Translations under genes and position numbers: made by a program
The notes under the pieces: model-generated
Told to the model about the DNA's origin: nothing
The model's input: the letters and a program-made list of their open reading frames with translations, nothing else
Database searches by the model: none
In this document: positions 19,545 to 31,267 of the stretch, piece by piece
Layout: each line of letters begins with the position of its first letter
How positions within the stretch are numbered: the stretch's first letter is position 1
Assembly: GCA_028641055.1 (NCBI GenBank)
Contig: CM054057.1
Location: 579,997,940-580,061,939 of the forward strand
Length of the DNA: 64,000 nucleotides
From: Alopecurus myosuroides
Lineage: Eukaryota > Streptophyta > Magnoliopsida > Poales > Poaceae
Direction of reading: 5' to 3'

Positions 19545-22424
19545 GTGTTACCGATTGGATCTGCAAACATCTTTATCGGATTAACTACAGAGGCCATGGG
19601 GTTTTGCGGTGGAAGTAGATTTATCCCACCTGCCCTATACCCAGTCGAAGATGACTACGATACCGGGTTTTGCTCAGATCGCCGACATACAAGTGAATCA
19701 CACTTTGTCGGTATGGTGCAATCCGAGATCGCCGAAAACACGGATGAAGGTAATCCCGTGCAAGAGGCAGAAAACAACACTTCCACAACAGAGGTTGAAG
19801 ATCCGACATCCGTCAACATCACGACGCACTCGGAAGCTGACTCTGTACTAGCCGCCATTGAGGCGAGATTAGAGTCGGAACCCGGATCGGATCACTTCGA
19901 TACCGAAGACGCTTTCGAAAGAAAGGTCAAATCTTTCCAAGAGGGATTCCATGAAGTACTGATGGCAAACCCGGCTGAAAACACGGACGCCGACAGCCAG
20001 GAAAGCCCTAGAACTCCTCCGCCAGAGGAAGAGAGAGAAGACGGAGAAATCTCTCCAAGATATCCCGATGTCAAAGAATTGACAGAGGAATAACCAATCA
20101 AAAAACCTCCCTCTTCCAAGAAAAAGCACAAGGCCGCTAAAAAACTCCAGTACAAACTCCGGAAGAAGAAATCGGCTGATCTAGCCAATGAAAGCCCGGA
20201 AGTAGGAGATGCAAGCGGAATAAAGACCGCGGAGAAGAAAACGAAGGAAATCCTTGTTCCGCCAATGACAGAACAAGACGAACATGAATTACTACAAACA
20301 CCAGTGGGACCATACGAGCCTCCTGAAGTGCTGGAAGCCCGGAGGCAGGCCCTCCAAAGGCAACAGCAACATCTATTTCGAACTCGAGAACACCTCCAAA
20401 AAACCAGGCTGACATCAAACTCAGGCGGGAAGAAATCGAGGAATACGAGAGAAAGAATAGATCTGGCATTAAACCCACACGGTTACCCGGAATCTCAAAA
20501 CCGGAAGTACTGCCGCTAAAAGAAAGGTTCCATAACCCATCTTGGCAAAAGCAGGTAAACGGCAAAGATGCCAGAGGCGAGCCAATATACAAAACCGCAG
20601 CAGAAAACATGGAAGCGGCGTTCGCCATCCTCAACAATGATATGTATTCCAACGGTGAAAAACTTCAAGGGGTGTATGCTTTCCTTGGAAAGGCGTTGCA
20701 ACAGCAACAGCGAGCGCAAGAGCGATCAGGGACATTACACGAAGACTCTGCCCTATGCAAGACAGCTACATGCGCCGCTGGAGCACCTGGACCTGAAGAA
20801 CCCGGGGATTCAAACAATGCCAAAGAGAGGAAAGCAGATCCGAGAAAAGACAAGAAAAATCCCGACAACAAGGATGAAGCGTCTAGAACCGGATCCCATC
20901 TCCCGTAAGATGGACTTAATCTTCGCGATCGGGAAGAAAAGCACCGGAATGACGGAAAAGCAATGCCGCCTCCGAGACGCCCAGCTGAAAAAGCTGGAAG
21001 ACAGGATATACCTCACATGCGTGAGAGATCCCGGACACCCCCCAGAAATAAGGAAAGAAACAGGAGTAGAACTCCACCTTATCCAAAGGGGCAAGATCTC
21101 GGAAGAAACAGAGAGAATCCCGGAAAAGCGCGTCCGCGCCACAATGGAAAAGAAAGGAGCCGATCCCCTTCTGTCCATTCAGCCGGCAGGTACTCCGCAC
21201 ACATGGATAGAGCGGAAAGACATGATTTATACTTTGGACCTAAGTGCTTCACAGATAGGATCCGAAGGATAACCCTGCATTCTGGCTTTGCCAAAGTTGG
21301 TCCAACATACCAAAAATATACCGGTAGTACAAATCCGGATACCTGGCTCTCAGACTACTACAGCCATCCAGATCAACAACGGGACAGATTTGGAAGCTGT
21401 AAAGTTTCTTCCCCTAATGTTACTGGATGGAGCCAGAGACTGGATCAATGCATTACCCTCCAGAACTGTCGACAGCTGGGACGATATGGCTCGAGTATTT
21501 ACTCAGCATTTCCGGGGAACCTACAAACGCCCGAATAGCATCAACCAGCTGAACCATTACACCCAATTTGAGGACGAACCATATGTGGATTTCATCTCAA
21601 TATGGACGGCAATGAAGAATAGTTGCTCTGGAGTAACTGACGTCCAAGCAATGCATGCTTTCGTCAATGGCCTAAAACCCGGACTTGTACCATTCATGAT
21701 TGGTTCCAAAAAGCACAAAGATCTCGGATCTATGCTTACAACCGCCAATGAACACGCTGCAGCCGAGGACGACATCAGGGCAAGAGGAGGCAATATCGAC
21801 ACACTGATACAGGCCAAAAAGAACCCTCGCCCCGGGAAAAAAGGAACTCCAGATGCAACACAAAAGCCCAAAGAGGTCAACATAGCCTTTGGAAGAGAAA
21901 ATGGGAATAGGTGGAAAGGACGCAGCACGGAACCGATCAATTACACAAAGGAAGAGTGGGAAAAGATTAAGTCAGAAAACTGCGTCCACCACTCGCAATT
22001 CGGGAAACCCACCCACACTAACGCACAATGCCGGCTGAACAAGCATATGGAAGGCAGTGCAGGATCCAGAAACAAAGGGAAGAACTCCAAGAGGAAATTT
22101 TCCAAGCAAAAGCCAGAAGCTGAGAAAGAAGACAGTGAATCGGACACTGACGAAAAAATCCAGGAACAACAGCGAAAAGGCGAGCCCAAGTTTCCGACAG
22201 TTGATGGAGAATGTAACCTAACTTTCCTGGCAACTCCCTCAGCAAAGGTGGCAAAGAGAACGCTTCGAGAAATAAACGCGGTTGTTTCGGCAACCCAAAA
22301 ATTCTTGAAGTATTCAAACACACCAATCACCTGGGATCAGTCTGATCATCCCGGAAACATGCCTGAACCCGGCACACAAGCTCTTGTTGTAAGTCCTATT
22401 GTCCAAAGGCCCAACTTACACTGA
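19545..22424 (+). pseudogene. Tat Gypsy gag, broken by stops and frameshifts
   Basis: An acidic N-terminal part (19545-20093) ends in a stop. Sense sequence continues through lysine-rich and glutamine-rich segments in changing frames (20094-20908), an arginine/serine/proline-rich region (about 20963-21240), and then the conserved gag core in the 21288-22424 frame. The core shows PDTWLSDYYS (other frame), FLPLMLLDGARDWINALP, WDDMARVFTQHFRGTY, YVDFISIWTAMKNSC and FVNGLKPG. CVHHSQFGKPTHTNAQC near 21980-22030 looks like a degenerate zinc knuckle. A frameshift between YYS and AIQINNG lies near 21360. Gag would form the virus-like particle. As read, no complete protein can be made. Confidence 0.85.
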
Positions 22425-22439
22425 AGCATCTGAAAATTT

Positions 22440-22982
22440 CCGAGACCTAGCTCAACCATAGCAACATACGTTTTCACGGCATCGTTCCTGGCAGACAAGC
22501 ACGTTCCCTAGGAGAAATTTCCCTAGATGTAACCTTTGGAGACAAAGATCACTTCCGACAGGAAAAGGTATCCTTCGAGGTTGTGCCGTTCGAAAGCATG
22601 TATCACGTGATACTCGGACGTCCAGCTTTCGCCAAATTCATGGCAAGATCATGTTATATCTATAACAAGTTGAAGATGCCAGGACCCAAAGGAGGAGTAA
22701 TCACCATATCCGGAGACTTCAAGTTGGCACACGAGCTGGAAAAAGAAAACACCCTTTGCGCTGAGAAAGTCATAGCAAAGGAAGAGTTGAAAGAGCTGGC
22801 CAAAGAGGTATCGCCGACAAAAATGCCGGCAGGCAAAGAAAGCCGGAGGCCAGCAGATAGCTTCAAGGCTTCCGAGAACACAAGACAGGTAATCCTAGTT
22901 CCCAAAGATCCGACAAAATTTGTCGTAGTGGGAACTGGGATGACCGACAAATAGGAAAGCTAGGTCATCAAGTTCCTCCGTG
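22440..22982 (+). pseudogene. Tat Gypsy protease region and linker
   Basis: The first 140 bases have several stops. From about 22500 a protease-type sequence is readable: LGEISLDVTFGD, then VPFESMYHVILGRPAFAKFMA (22583 onward), the C-terminal half of a retropepsin fold with the ILGRP signature. The catalytic DTG part is not recognisable in this broken stretch. A stop follows GTGMTDK at 22952-22954, just before the RT. The protease would cut the Gag-Pol polyprotein. Confidence 0.7.
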
Positions 22983-24261
22983 AGAACTGGGATATTTTTG
23001 CTTGGTGTCCAGCGGACATGCCAGGCGTACCCAGGGAACTTGCTGAGCATCAACTTAAGGTGATTCCAGGATCCAAACCCGTCAAGCAAGGTCTCCGTCG
23101 ATTTGACGGAAGAAGACGGAAGGCTATTGGCAAGGAAATTATCCGGCTTTTAGCAGCAGATTTTATCCGGGAAGTTATACATACTGAATGGTCAGCAAAT
23201 CCGGTATTAGTCCCGAAGAAAGATACTACTACCCTTAGGATGTGTATAGATTACACCGGCCTGAACAAACTGTGTCCAAAAGATAGATTTTCGTTACCGC
23301 GAATCTATCAAATAATAGATGCCACTGCAGGCTCTGAGCTTTTATGCTTTTTGGATGCACATTCCGGGTATCATCAAATACGCATGAAAAAGGAAGATCG
23401 AATCAAAACTTCGTTCATAACCCCCTATGGGACGTACTATTACATAACCATGCCATTTGGCCTGAAGAACGCAGGTGCAACCTACCAGCGTTGCAAGCAA
23501 CGGTGTTTGCATAGTCAGATTGGCAAAAATATCCACGTTTACATGGACAACATTGCTGTCGTTACAAAGGAAAAAAGAAACACTCCTTAAGGATTTACGA
23601 GAAACCTTCGAAAATTTGCGCACTTATAAGATGAAGCTAAATCCATTAAAGTGCGTATTCGGGGTTCCCTCAGGAAAACTTCTGGGTTTCATCGTTTCTT
23701 ACAGAGGAATAGAAGTAACCCAGAAAAGATCAAAACAATCTTAAACATCTCCAAGCCTACGTGCGTAAAAGATGTGCAAAGATTGACGGGTTCCGCTGCA
23801 GCCGTTAGCAGGTTTATCAGCCGGCTAGGGGACAAACCTCTGCCACTATACAAATTGTTGAAGAAATCGGACAAATTCGAGTAGATAGAAGAAGCAGATG
23901 CAGCATTAACCCAGTTGAAGGAACTTTGATGAAAGCTCCGATTTTGGCATCGCCAAAAGACGAAGAAACTATGTTATTGTACCTTACGGCTACAAACCGG
24001 GTTATTAGTGCGGTAATAGTGGTGGAAAGGAAGAAAGACAAACAAAGCATACCAGATCAGCATCCGGTATATTATGTAAGTGAAGTTTTTTCCGAGTCCA
24101 AACAAAGATATCCACACTCCCAAAAACTAGCACATGGCGCATTTTTCGCATCTAGAAAACTTCGCCATTATTTCCAAGGACATTCCATAACAGTGGTATG
24201 CAAAGCACCACTAGGGGATATAATAAACAATGCGGAGGCGACAGGCCGAGTAGCCAAATGA
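22983..24261 (+). pseudogene. Tat Gypsy reverse transcriptase and first RNase H, inactivated
   Basis: RT order is clear: WDIFAWCPADMPGVPRELAEH, NPVLVPKKD, RMCIDYTGLNKLCPKD, FLDAHSGYHQI, TPYGTYYY and MPFGLKNAGATYQR. The catalytic box reads Y-M-D-N (23540-23551), so the second aspartate of the normal YxDD is replaced. A frameshift follows at about 23575, and the thumb/connection part (MKLNPLKCVFGVPSGKLLGF) lies in another frame. Further stops at about 23882 and 23929 precede a first RNase H segment (PILASPKDEETMLLYLTAT, YYVSEVFSESKQRYPHSQK), which ends at 24261. Loss of the aspartate and the shifts would abolish copying. Confidence 0.85.
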
Positions 24262-26187
24262 TGCATCGAGCTAGCAGCATTCGACATTAAGTACCAACCC
24301 AGGACGGCAATAAAATCCCAGGTTCTGGCAGATTTTGTTGCCGACTGGACGGAAGCAATGGAAAAAACACCGATGCCAGAATCCGAGTACTGGATCATGC
24401 ACTTTGACGGATCTAAGATGAAGGAAGGTGCTGGAGCTGGTGTAGTCCTAAAATCCCCTAAAGGAGAAACAATGGAGTATGTATTACAAATACACTTCAA
24501 CGCCAGTAATAATGCGGCAGAATACAAAGCCTTGCTTCATGGCTTGCATATCGCAAAGGAAATAGGTGTCAAGTGCATCCTATGCTATGGCGACTCAGAT
24601 TTGGTACAACACCAGCTCAACCAAACTTGGGACGCCAAAAGCCCTATAATGGCCGAATACCGGAGAACGGTGGACGAGTTTGCCATCTGTTTCTTCGGAT
24701 TCGAAGTGCTCCATGTTAAAAGGGAGGAAAATTGGAACGCGGATGCATTAGCCCGCATGGGATCAGAAAGGGTAAAAATCCTACCACCAGGTGTATTCGT
24801 CCAACATTTGTACGAACCATCGATAAAAGGTGGAGATGTTGATTATCCTCTGGCTTCCGAGTCAATTGAAGTCATGCTCGTTAACCCGGATTGGACAATC
24901 CCATATTTAAACTTCTTAGTTGATCAGAAGTACCCGGATGGAGCAGACGAAGTCTTGCGAAGACAGATTCAGCGTCGATGCAAAGGATACACGGTAATTA
25001 ACAATTGCCTGTATAAACGCAGTACTACCAGAATTTTTCTACGATGTATTTCATCAGAAGAAGGACGAGAAATCTTGCAAGAAATCCATGGCGGAGATTG
25101 CGGACATCATGCTCAATCAAAAAGCATAGTCAAAAAAGCATTCCGTGCAGGGTTTTTCTGGCTAACAGCCAAGACAGACGCTGAGCACATAGTAAACACA
25201 TGTGCAAGGTGTCAATATTACGCCAAGCAGACAAATGTGCCAGCCCAAGCACTCAAAACTATCCCCATTACATGGATGTTTGCAGTCTGGGGGCTAGATA
25301 TGATGGGACCATTTAAAACTGCACGAGGCGGACTTACACATCTACTCGTTGCAGTGGATAAATATACCAAGTGGGTGGAGGCCAAACCCATCAAAAAACT
25401 TGACGGTGTAACTGCCAGAAATTTCATCATTGACATAGTGATGAGATACGGCGTTCCACACAGCATAATAACCGACAACGGGACAAATTTCTCCATTGGA
25501 GAGTTGGCAAAATATTGCCGACAAACGGGAATTCGCCTAGATCTCGCATCTGTGGCACACCCGCAATCCAATGGACAGATTGAAAGAATGAATAGCTCAA
25601 TCTTACAAGGAATACGCCCAAGACTCGAATCTCCTCTTCATAGAGCAGCTGGGGCATGGGTAGAAGAGCTACCTTCCGTGCTTTGCAGTATTCGAACAAC
25701 ACCAAATAGGTCAACTGGGCAAACCCCGTTTTTCCTAGTTTATGGTGCAGAAGCAATTCTCCCAACGGACATGATCCATGACAGCCCGAGAGTGCAGGAT
25801 TTCGATGAATCAGATGCCGAAAGCGCACGACAGGATGCCGTCGATCTCTTAGAAGAGGAACGAGAACTTGTGCTTCAAAGATCCGCCATCTATCAGCAAG
25901 GTTTACGACGTTATCATAGTCGGAAAATCAGGCATCGTTCTTTTAAAGAAGGTGATCTAGTGCTAAGATTGGTGCAGCAAAGAAAGCACAAACTGGCCCC
26001 AGTATGGGAAGGACCATTCATCATCAGTAAAGCCATGAAGAATGGATCATATTATCTTGTAGACATTCGAGATACGGAAGATGATCCCGAGAGGCCGAAT
26101 CGCAAAAGAAAGAGAAAGATAGATGATGAACTAGGAGAGACAAAGAGGCCCTGGAGTATCCAGCAGTTACGTCCCTTCTATACTTAG
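24262..26187 (+). CDS. Tat Gypsy second RNase H plus integrase, open frame
   Basis: An uninterrupted frame of about 640 codons, with first ATG 24358. It begins with the end of the RT-linked RNase H (LAAFDIKYQPR, VLADFVADW). Next is the extra RNase H typical of the Tat lineage: MHFDGSKMKEGAGAGVVL, AEYKALLHGL, YGDSDLVQHQ and NWNADALARM. The integrase has a zinc-binding HHCC region (GHHAQSKSIV...CARCQYYA), core acidic residues in WGLDMMGPF, IITDNGTNFS and NGQIERMNSSI, and a C-terminal KLAPVWEGPFIISK/GSYYLVD module. Integrase inserts the DNA copy into the genome. It is part of a larger polyprotein whose upstream portion is broken, so independent translation is doubtful. Confidence 0.85.
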   Translation, partial: CIELAAFDIKYQPRTAIKSQVLADFVADWTEAMEKTPMPESEYWIMHFDGSKMKEGAGAGVVLKSPKGETMEYVLQIHFNASNNAAEYKALLHGLHIAKEIGVKCILCYGDSDLVQHQLNQTWDAKSPIMAEYRRTVDEFAICFFGFEVLHVKREENWNADALARMGSERVKILPPGVFVQHLYEPSIKGGDVDYPLASESIEVMLVNPDWTIPYLNFLVDQKYPDGADEVLRRQIQRRCKGYTVINNCLYKRSTTRIFLRCISSEEGREILQEIHGGDCGHHAQSKSIVKKAFRAGFFWLTAKTDAEHIVNTCARCQYYAKQTNVPAQALKTIPITWMFAVWGLDMMGPFKTARGGLTHLLVAVDKYTKWVEAKPIKKLDGVTARNFIIDIVMRYGVPHSIITDNGTNFSIGELAKYCRQTGIRLDLASVAHPQSNGQIERMNSSILQGIRPRLESPLHRAAGAWVEELPSVLCSIRTTPNRSTGQTPFFLVYGAEAILPTDMIHDSPRVQDFDESDAESARQDAVDLLEEERELVLQRSAIYQQGLRRYHSRKIRHRSFKEGDLVLRLVQQRKHKLAPVWEGPFIISKAMKNGSYYLVDIRDTEDDPERPNRKRKRKIDDELGETKRPWSIQQLRPFYT

Positions 26188-26815
26188 TTCAATTTCTATG
26201 TAAACATCTTTGAGATCATGAAATAAAGTTGTCGGAATTCTCACATCCATGTTTTTACAAGTTTATTATAGTACAAATCATGATTCCGTCTTATCTATTT
26301 CCCAATGATCTTGCAAAATACTCAATGTTAACCCGAATTGTGCCTGCGTGCTCGGCGTTTAAAAACTGAATGATTTTCAACCTACTAAAGGTTAAAGGAA
26401 ACTCGGATTGTGCCTGTGTGCCCGAGTTTCATGCAAAAAATTTCCTTACTATTCTCTAAGTATTATCTGATTGTCTATGTTCTGGGTCACTGGAGCTAGT
26501 AAGTAAAAATGCCTTTAGTATGATCCATGTTTCCGAGTTTAAACTGATAGGTTTTACCCAGTAACTTGACATGAAGATTAAAGTACTACCGATCCATTTC
26601 AAACACTAAGGACAATTAAAGCACATAAACCAGAGAACTTAGAAGATAAAGGAATATAAAACCCGAAAAACTTGCAAAGGATTTCATAAAAATTAACTGC
26701 AAAAGGCGGAGCACTTGTTCATACAAAAGAATAGAAGAATTACACTAAAGATTGCATTGTAAAGTGCAGTAATGCTCCTATTTCCTATTTCTCTATCCAG
26801 GGCAGGGAGAATTCT
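26188..26815. other. Gypsy 3' spacer with short repeats
   Basis: Non-coding, AT-rich spacer between pol and the antisense ORF. Two related 20-25-base segments with GTGCCTG(C/T)GTGC(T/C)CG occur near 26340-26360 and 26408-26428. Confidence 0.6.
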
Positions 26816-27865
26816 TCAAGCATCTGAGTCTTCTTCACTGCTGTCATCCTCGGGGGCTTCTAGAATCTCTTCTTCCGGATAGGTGATGGAGATATTCACC
26901 ATAGAGGCGATCTTGGTGGCATGACCCTTGATTTCATCAAAGATGGTGGTCCGCTGGGTCTCCGAATATCCAAGAGGGATACCGGACGACACGCGCCAAG
27001 ATTTGGCACTGGGGTAATGCATACGCATAAGCCCTAAAGCCATGCGTGCACCACCCCGGGCCGCGGAGCGCAAGGTGGACTCTTTGGCATCCGCAATCTC
27101 TATGATGGCTCCCGGAAGTTTTTCAACTTCCGAGAGCTCCCTAGACTTTGCGGGAAGGTATCTGTTGATGAGCAACATTCCCGCAGCCTTGATCGCGGTG
27201 AATACCTTCCCAAAAGCTTGGATCTTTTCAATCCGAGTATTGCCAAAAATCTAGTCTAGGAGCTATTCCTAAATACCTTCGAAAAGGGCTTGGAAGCCGG
27301 CTAGATAAATAATGGAATTTGGGGGAAGGTTATGAGGCTGAACACCGTAATGGTTGAGGACTTCTAAGAAAAAGGCGGAAGGCGGCAAACCCATACCTCT
27401 CGCAATATGAGAGGTAAGGAGAACGCGTTCTCCATCTTTTGGCATGGGCTCGGATTCGTCTTCCGGGATCCGCCATTTCCCCTTCAGCACGAGCCCCTCC
27501 TTCTCCATTGTCGGAAGGAGGGATGGCGGAATACTGCTTGCGCTCCAGTTGCCGGCAGTTTCCGCCTCGTCTTCTGCTCCGGCGGTGGCGGACGCTGCGG
27601 CCTCCGCGGCCGCGAGCTCGTCTCCGACGAGGGTGATTTTCTCTTCCGCCGTCTCGGGCGCGAACGGCGGGGAAGGCGCGGAGGAGGACCCCGCAAGATC
27701 TGCGGCGGCGGGACGGATTTCCTCGCCCGCCGCACCGCCAGTGGCCTTCGCCGGCTCGTCGCCGGAGGCGTGCACCGGTGAATCCAGTTGTGGATCCATC
27801 GTATTGATGATTTCGTCGATATCCGTTGCGACGGAATGGGCCGGTGAGGAGCTTGGGGATGGCAT
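26816..27865 (-). pseudogene. antisense ORF of Tat Gypsy (putative gypsy-type transposon protein)
   Basis: Reverse-strand ORF starting at ATG 27865. An acidic, Ala/Ser/Pro-rich N-terminal part (about 110 residues) is followed by RVLLTSHIARGMGLPPSAFF and HNLPPNSIIYLAGFQALFEG. This looks like the start of the plant 'putative gypsy type transposon' domain (Pfam PF04195, from memory). A stop at 27269-27271 is followed by further sense sequence, AFGKVFTAIKAAGMLLINRY to the acidic end EDDSSEEDSDA (stop near 26816). The usual middle of the domain seems deleted. Antisense ORFs of this kind are known downstream of pol in Tat/Grande/RIRE2 elements; their role is unknown. Confidence 0.7.
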
Positions 27866-28386
27866 CGATGGGCGGCGCGCGGTTGCTCCAGTGAGGTGTC
27901 GGGTGGCGTTCGTGCGCTCGGGAGTTGCTCTGCTACGAACTTGGGCGCTGGGAATGGTGCTGCGAAGTGAGAGCGGAAGGTTGGCTTGGAGGACGGAGAC
28001 GGCTATTTATAGCCGGAATCCCGTCACGATGCGTGCTAACGGCTCTTTTGACCGTTGGATGATCAACGCGTGTCACTCACCGGAAATTCTGGGAAATGAC
28101 ACGACGGGTGATTATTGCTATCGCCTCGTTTCCCGCGAGAATCTGTCAGAGATTTGTTTCTGGGTTTCCCGCCTGAAACCCAAACGTCCCTTACGTCAGC
28201 AAGATTAAAGCGTTGACGTAGGAAGTTCCTTCTCCGCGAAGATTCGTGGAAGAAAAGCCGGATTTTCAGAAAACTGAGTTTTGCGTTATGACATTGTTCT
28301 GATAAAAAGAAGAATCAAGACAGAGAGCCTATATTTCTCGGAAAGAATGTAACACTTGACGAAAGACGGCAAATCGGAGTCTTAAC

Positions 28387-28402
28387 TCTTCTTGGGGGCT
28401 AC
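28387..28402 (+). promoter_or_regulatory. polypurine tract of Tat Gypsy
   Basis: TCTTCTTGGGGGCTAC immediately precedes the 3' LTR; the purine core is GGGGG. This is where plus-strand DNA synthesis would start. Confidence 0.65.
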
Positions 28403-28944
28403 TGTCGGATATATACCAACTGGGGGTATATCAGATGGCGGTCTAAAGTGCCGGATTACCAGGGTGGCCTAAATGGTAATGGGCTATGGTCCATTGGGCG
28501 GCCCAGTAAGCCGACGCGCAGAAGCCGGATTCTAGAAGAACCCGGATCACGGCCCACGTGATCTGGCTTGGAGTAGAAGGCGGATTCCTTACTTTCCAAG
28601 TTAATAGTTACCGTAGTCTTCTAGGTTTCCATCTCTGTATGCCCTAATCCGGCTATTATATAAAGCCGGACGAGAGATAAGATAGACAAGAAGAAGCTAA
28701 AGGCTAACTCGCCGAGAGGTTGATCCTTGACGAGAAGCTAATAAAACCTCACGTTGTACTCTGTATTTGCAGGCTTTAGTCCTGAATAGTGAGATTGCAG
28801 GAGTAGGAACGTCGCATTACTGCGTCGTACCAAACCTGGGTAAAAACCCTGTGTCATTGTCCTTCGCACAATCACGTCCCCCCACATCTCTATCAGTAGT
28901 CTCATGGCACCCCCGTCTATGAATTCTACTACGATGTCTCGACA
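28403..28944 (+). repeat. 3' LTR of Tat Gypsy, 542 bp
   Basis: Same length as the 5' LTR, TGTCGG...CTCGACA, followed by the ACAGT duplication. About ten substitutions by eye, all compatible with a fairly recent insertion. Confidence 0.95.
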
Positions 28945-28949
28945 ACAGT

Positions 28950-30208
28950 CACTCATGGTGAACTTGCTGCGGTATTGCAAGCCATGGATGAAAAATACAG
29001 AGCCCTGTTTGATGCTCTTAGCAAGAAGGGATGAGGATCAACACTAGAGGCTGACTCCAAGGAAGAAGTACATCCACTACAAATGCCTCTTGTGAAACTT
29101 GAGGGATCCGAGAGCTATGCGAGCTGGGCTGAGCATGCCGAGACAACCTTAGTCTCCAGGAAACTTGAAGGATATATACTAGGCACAACTGAGAAACCGG
29201 GAGAAGAAGGCTCAAAGGAGGGGCAGAAGTGGAACATGACTAATGCTCTGGTAAGAGCATGGCTGTTGAGTTCCCTTTCTCCCCAAATTGCTAAACAGGT
29301 TGAAAGGGTTAAGGAGGCATATGAGATTTGGCGCCTTCTAAAGGGCACTTATTCTGGAGTTGGAAACGAGATGTTGGCGTGTAGAATTCAGAGGGAGGCA
29401 CAGGAGTTACTTCAAGGTGAGAAGTCAGTAGTTGATTATGTGTCGGAGTTAAAGAGGTTGTGGAATGATCTTGATTATTCGGATCCGGTTGAAATGGAGT
29501 GCAGCAAATGCATTGAAAAATTTAACAAGTGGACTGAAAGAAGGCATGTTCGGGATTTCTTAAATGGTCTTCATCCTAGGTTTGAAAACCGGAGAGCTGT
29601 GCTATATGGTAGTGGAAAGTTGCCAAGTCTGGAGGAGGCGATTTCTGCGGTTGTGAGTGAGGAAACATGACTAAAACTCGAGGCGGTAGAGGTAGCCGGA
29701 CAGAGTGTTTCACAGAGGCGCTTAGCCTTTCTCGTAGCAGGCTCTGAAAATTATCTGAGGGCTGGTCAGGAGAGGAAGTGTTTTGAATGCGGCGACCCGG
29801 GACACCTAAAGGCAGCATGCCCACAGTTGATTGGGGAAAACTATGGTAGAGGCCAGGACTGGCGTGGCAGAGGCCAGGACTGGCGTGGTAGAGGCCGCGG
29901 GCGATCTTTTGATGCCCGTCGTGGTGGTCGTGGAAGAGGTGTGTATGCACCGGGAAGGGTGAACACTTGCGCTGTTGTCGAGTTGACTGCTGATGAGTTA
30001 GAGAGGTGGCGTCAATTCAAGAATTCGAGCCTTGGTGATGGGCAGCCTTCCGAAGAACAAGCGGCATCGTCATCAACAAATTTTTCCGGTAACTTCTCTT
30101 ATACTACGGAGTGTGGTGATAATCTCGCAACAAGTGCGCAATGGTTAATTGATTCCGGTGCCTCTAGACATATGACCGGCTCTGAGCTTTCTAACATATT
30201 GCTGATCT
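28950..30208 (+). pseudogene. forward Copia gag and protease
   Basis: After about 130 bases of leader the gag frame (ATG 29083) gives LVKLEGSESYASWAEHAET, NALVRAWLLSSLSPQIA, EIWRLLKGTYSG, VDYVSELKRLWNDLDY and FLNGLHPRFE, a UBN2/Retrotran_gag-type capsid. A TGA at 29668-29670 interrupts it, and the frame then continues with a CCHC knuckle (CFECGDPGHLKAAC, about 29788-29820) and an RG-rich segment with a tandemly repeated GQDWRGR. The protease box WLIDSGASRHMTG (D-S-G) lies near 30145-30180. The frame stops at 30208. Gag packages the RNA; protease processes the polyprotein. Confidence 0.85.
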
Positions 30209-31267
30209 AAAAAGGGGGAGTGTAAGATTGGCTGATGGTTCTACACAAATGGTTGTTGGATCTGGAATGGTTAATTTCAGTCCTAATATGCCCCTTTCTT
30301 CTGTGTTGCATGTTCATGTGTTTCCAATTAACCTCTTGTCAATAAGTTGCATCACCAATGAAGTAAATTGTGCTGCTATATTCTTTCCTAAGTGGTGCAT
30401 ATTCCAGGAACTTGGGACTGGAAGAAGGATTGGGACGGGGAGCATGCGTGATGGACTATATTACTTGGACAGAAATATTTCGCCTACTGTGGCTGCTGCA
30501 GTGTCTACCCCACCACTAGAAGAACTTCTACTCCAACACCGTCGGTTGGGACATCTATCTTTTGCTATATTGGGTCGACTATACCCTAGTTTGTACCGTA
30601 ATGTTAGCAAGGATAAATTGGTGTGTGATGCATGCCAGTTTTGGAACGCAAACTAGAAGCTCTTATTTGCCGTCTAATAATAGAAGTAGTGTTCCACTCC
30701 AAACTATTCATTCAGATGTATGGGGTCCTAGTGGATTGGTGTCTCTAAATGGATATCGCTACTTTGTCACGTAAATTGATTGTTGCACTAGAACTACTTG
30801 GTTTTTTTTTTGACACCTACTTGGGTTTATGTCCTGCGAAATAAGAGTGATGTGTTCCAGTGCTTTATAGATTTCCACAATTTGATTAAGATTCAGTACA
30901 ATGCACGTGTAAAGATATTTCGTACTGACAATGGTACTGAGTATGTGAATAATGAGTTCGATGATTATCTATCAAATTATGGAATTATACTTCAAACCAC
31001 CTGCCCTGGTACTTCTGAAGAAAATGGCCTCGCAGAGAGGAAAAATAGGCATATTCTTGAAATTGCACGGTGTATAATGTTTGCCATGAATGTGCCTAAA
31101 TTCTTGTGGAGTGAAGCCGTGATGACCGCAGCATATTTGATGAACAGGATGTCATCCAGGGTACTTGACTACAAGACTCCAATTGAGTGTCTTACAGGGA
31201 AGACTACTTATGTAGTTCCTCCAAAAGTATTTGGATGTACATGTATTGTGAAGGATTACAAACCTTC
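30209..31267 (+). pseudogene. forward Copia integrase, 5' part
   Basis: The gag-pre-integrase region (PLSSVLHVHVFPINLLSISC, LLLQHRRLGHLSFAIL, CDACQF) contains the H-H-C-C zinc module. A frameshift near 30640 leads to IHSDVWGPSG (first Asp), a stop at 30772-30774 and a shift near the T-run at 30803-30813. Then come FRTDNGTEYVNNEF (second Asp) and EENGLAERKNRHILE (Glu), so all three catalytic acidic residues are present. The gene is cut at KDYKPSV by the LARD-like element at the CCTTC duplication (31263-31267) and resumes at 40660. Confidence 0.85.

Larger units (their letters stand above)
18831..28944 (+). mobile_element. Tat-lineage Gypsy element, complete with target duplication
   Basis: Two 542-bp LTRs (18831-19372 and 28403-28944) are flanked by ACAGT at 18826-18830 and 28945-28949. 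Internal order is gag, protease, RT, first RNase H, second RNase H, integrase, then a long 3' region with an antisense ORF, which is the plan of the Tat/Grande/RIRE2 group. By eye about 10 of 542 LTR sites differ. It inserted into the leader of the forward Copia. Gag to RT are frame-broken; the RNase H/integrase frame is open. Total length is 10.1 kb. Confidence 0.95.

Noticed and set aside
27407..28208. Forward-strand ORF of 254 codons in the Gypsy 3' region
   Set aside because: It is the complement of the reverse-strand antisense ORF, which has the recognisable domain text, and of its upstream region.
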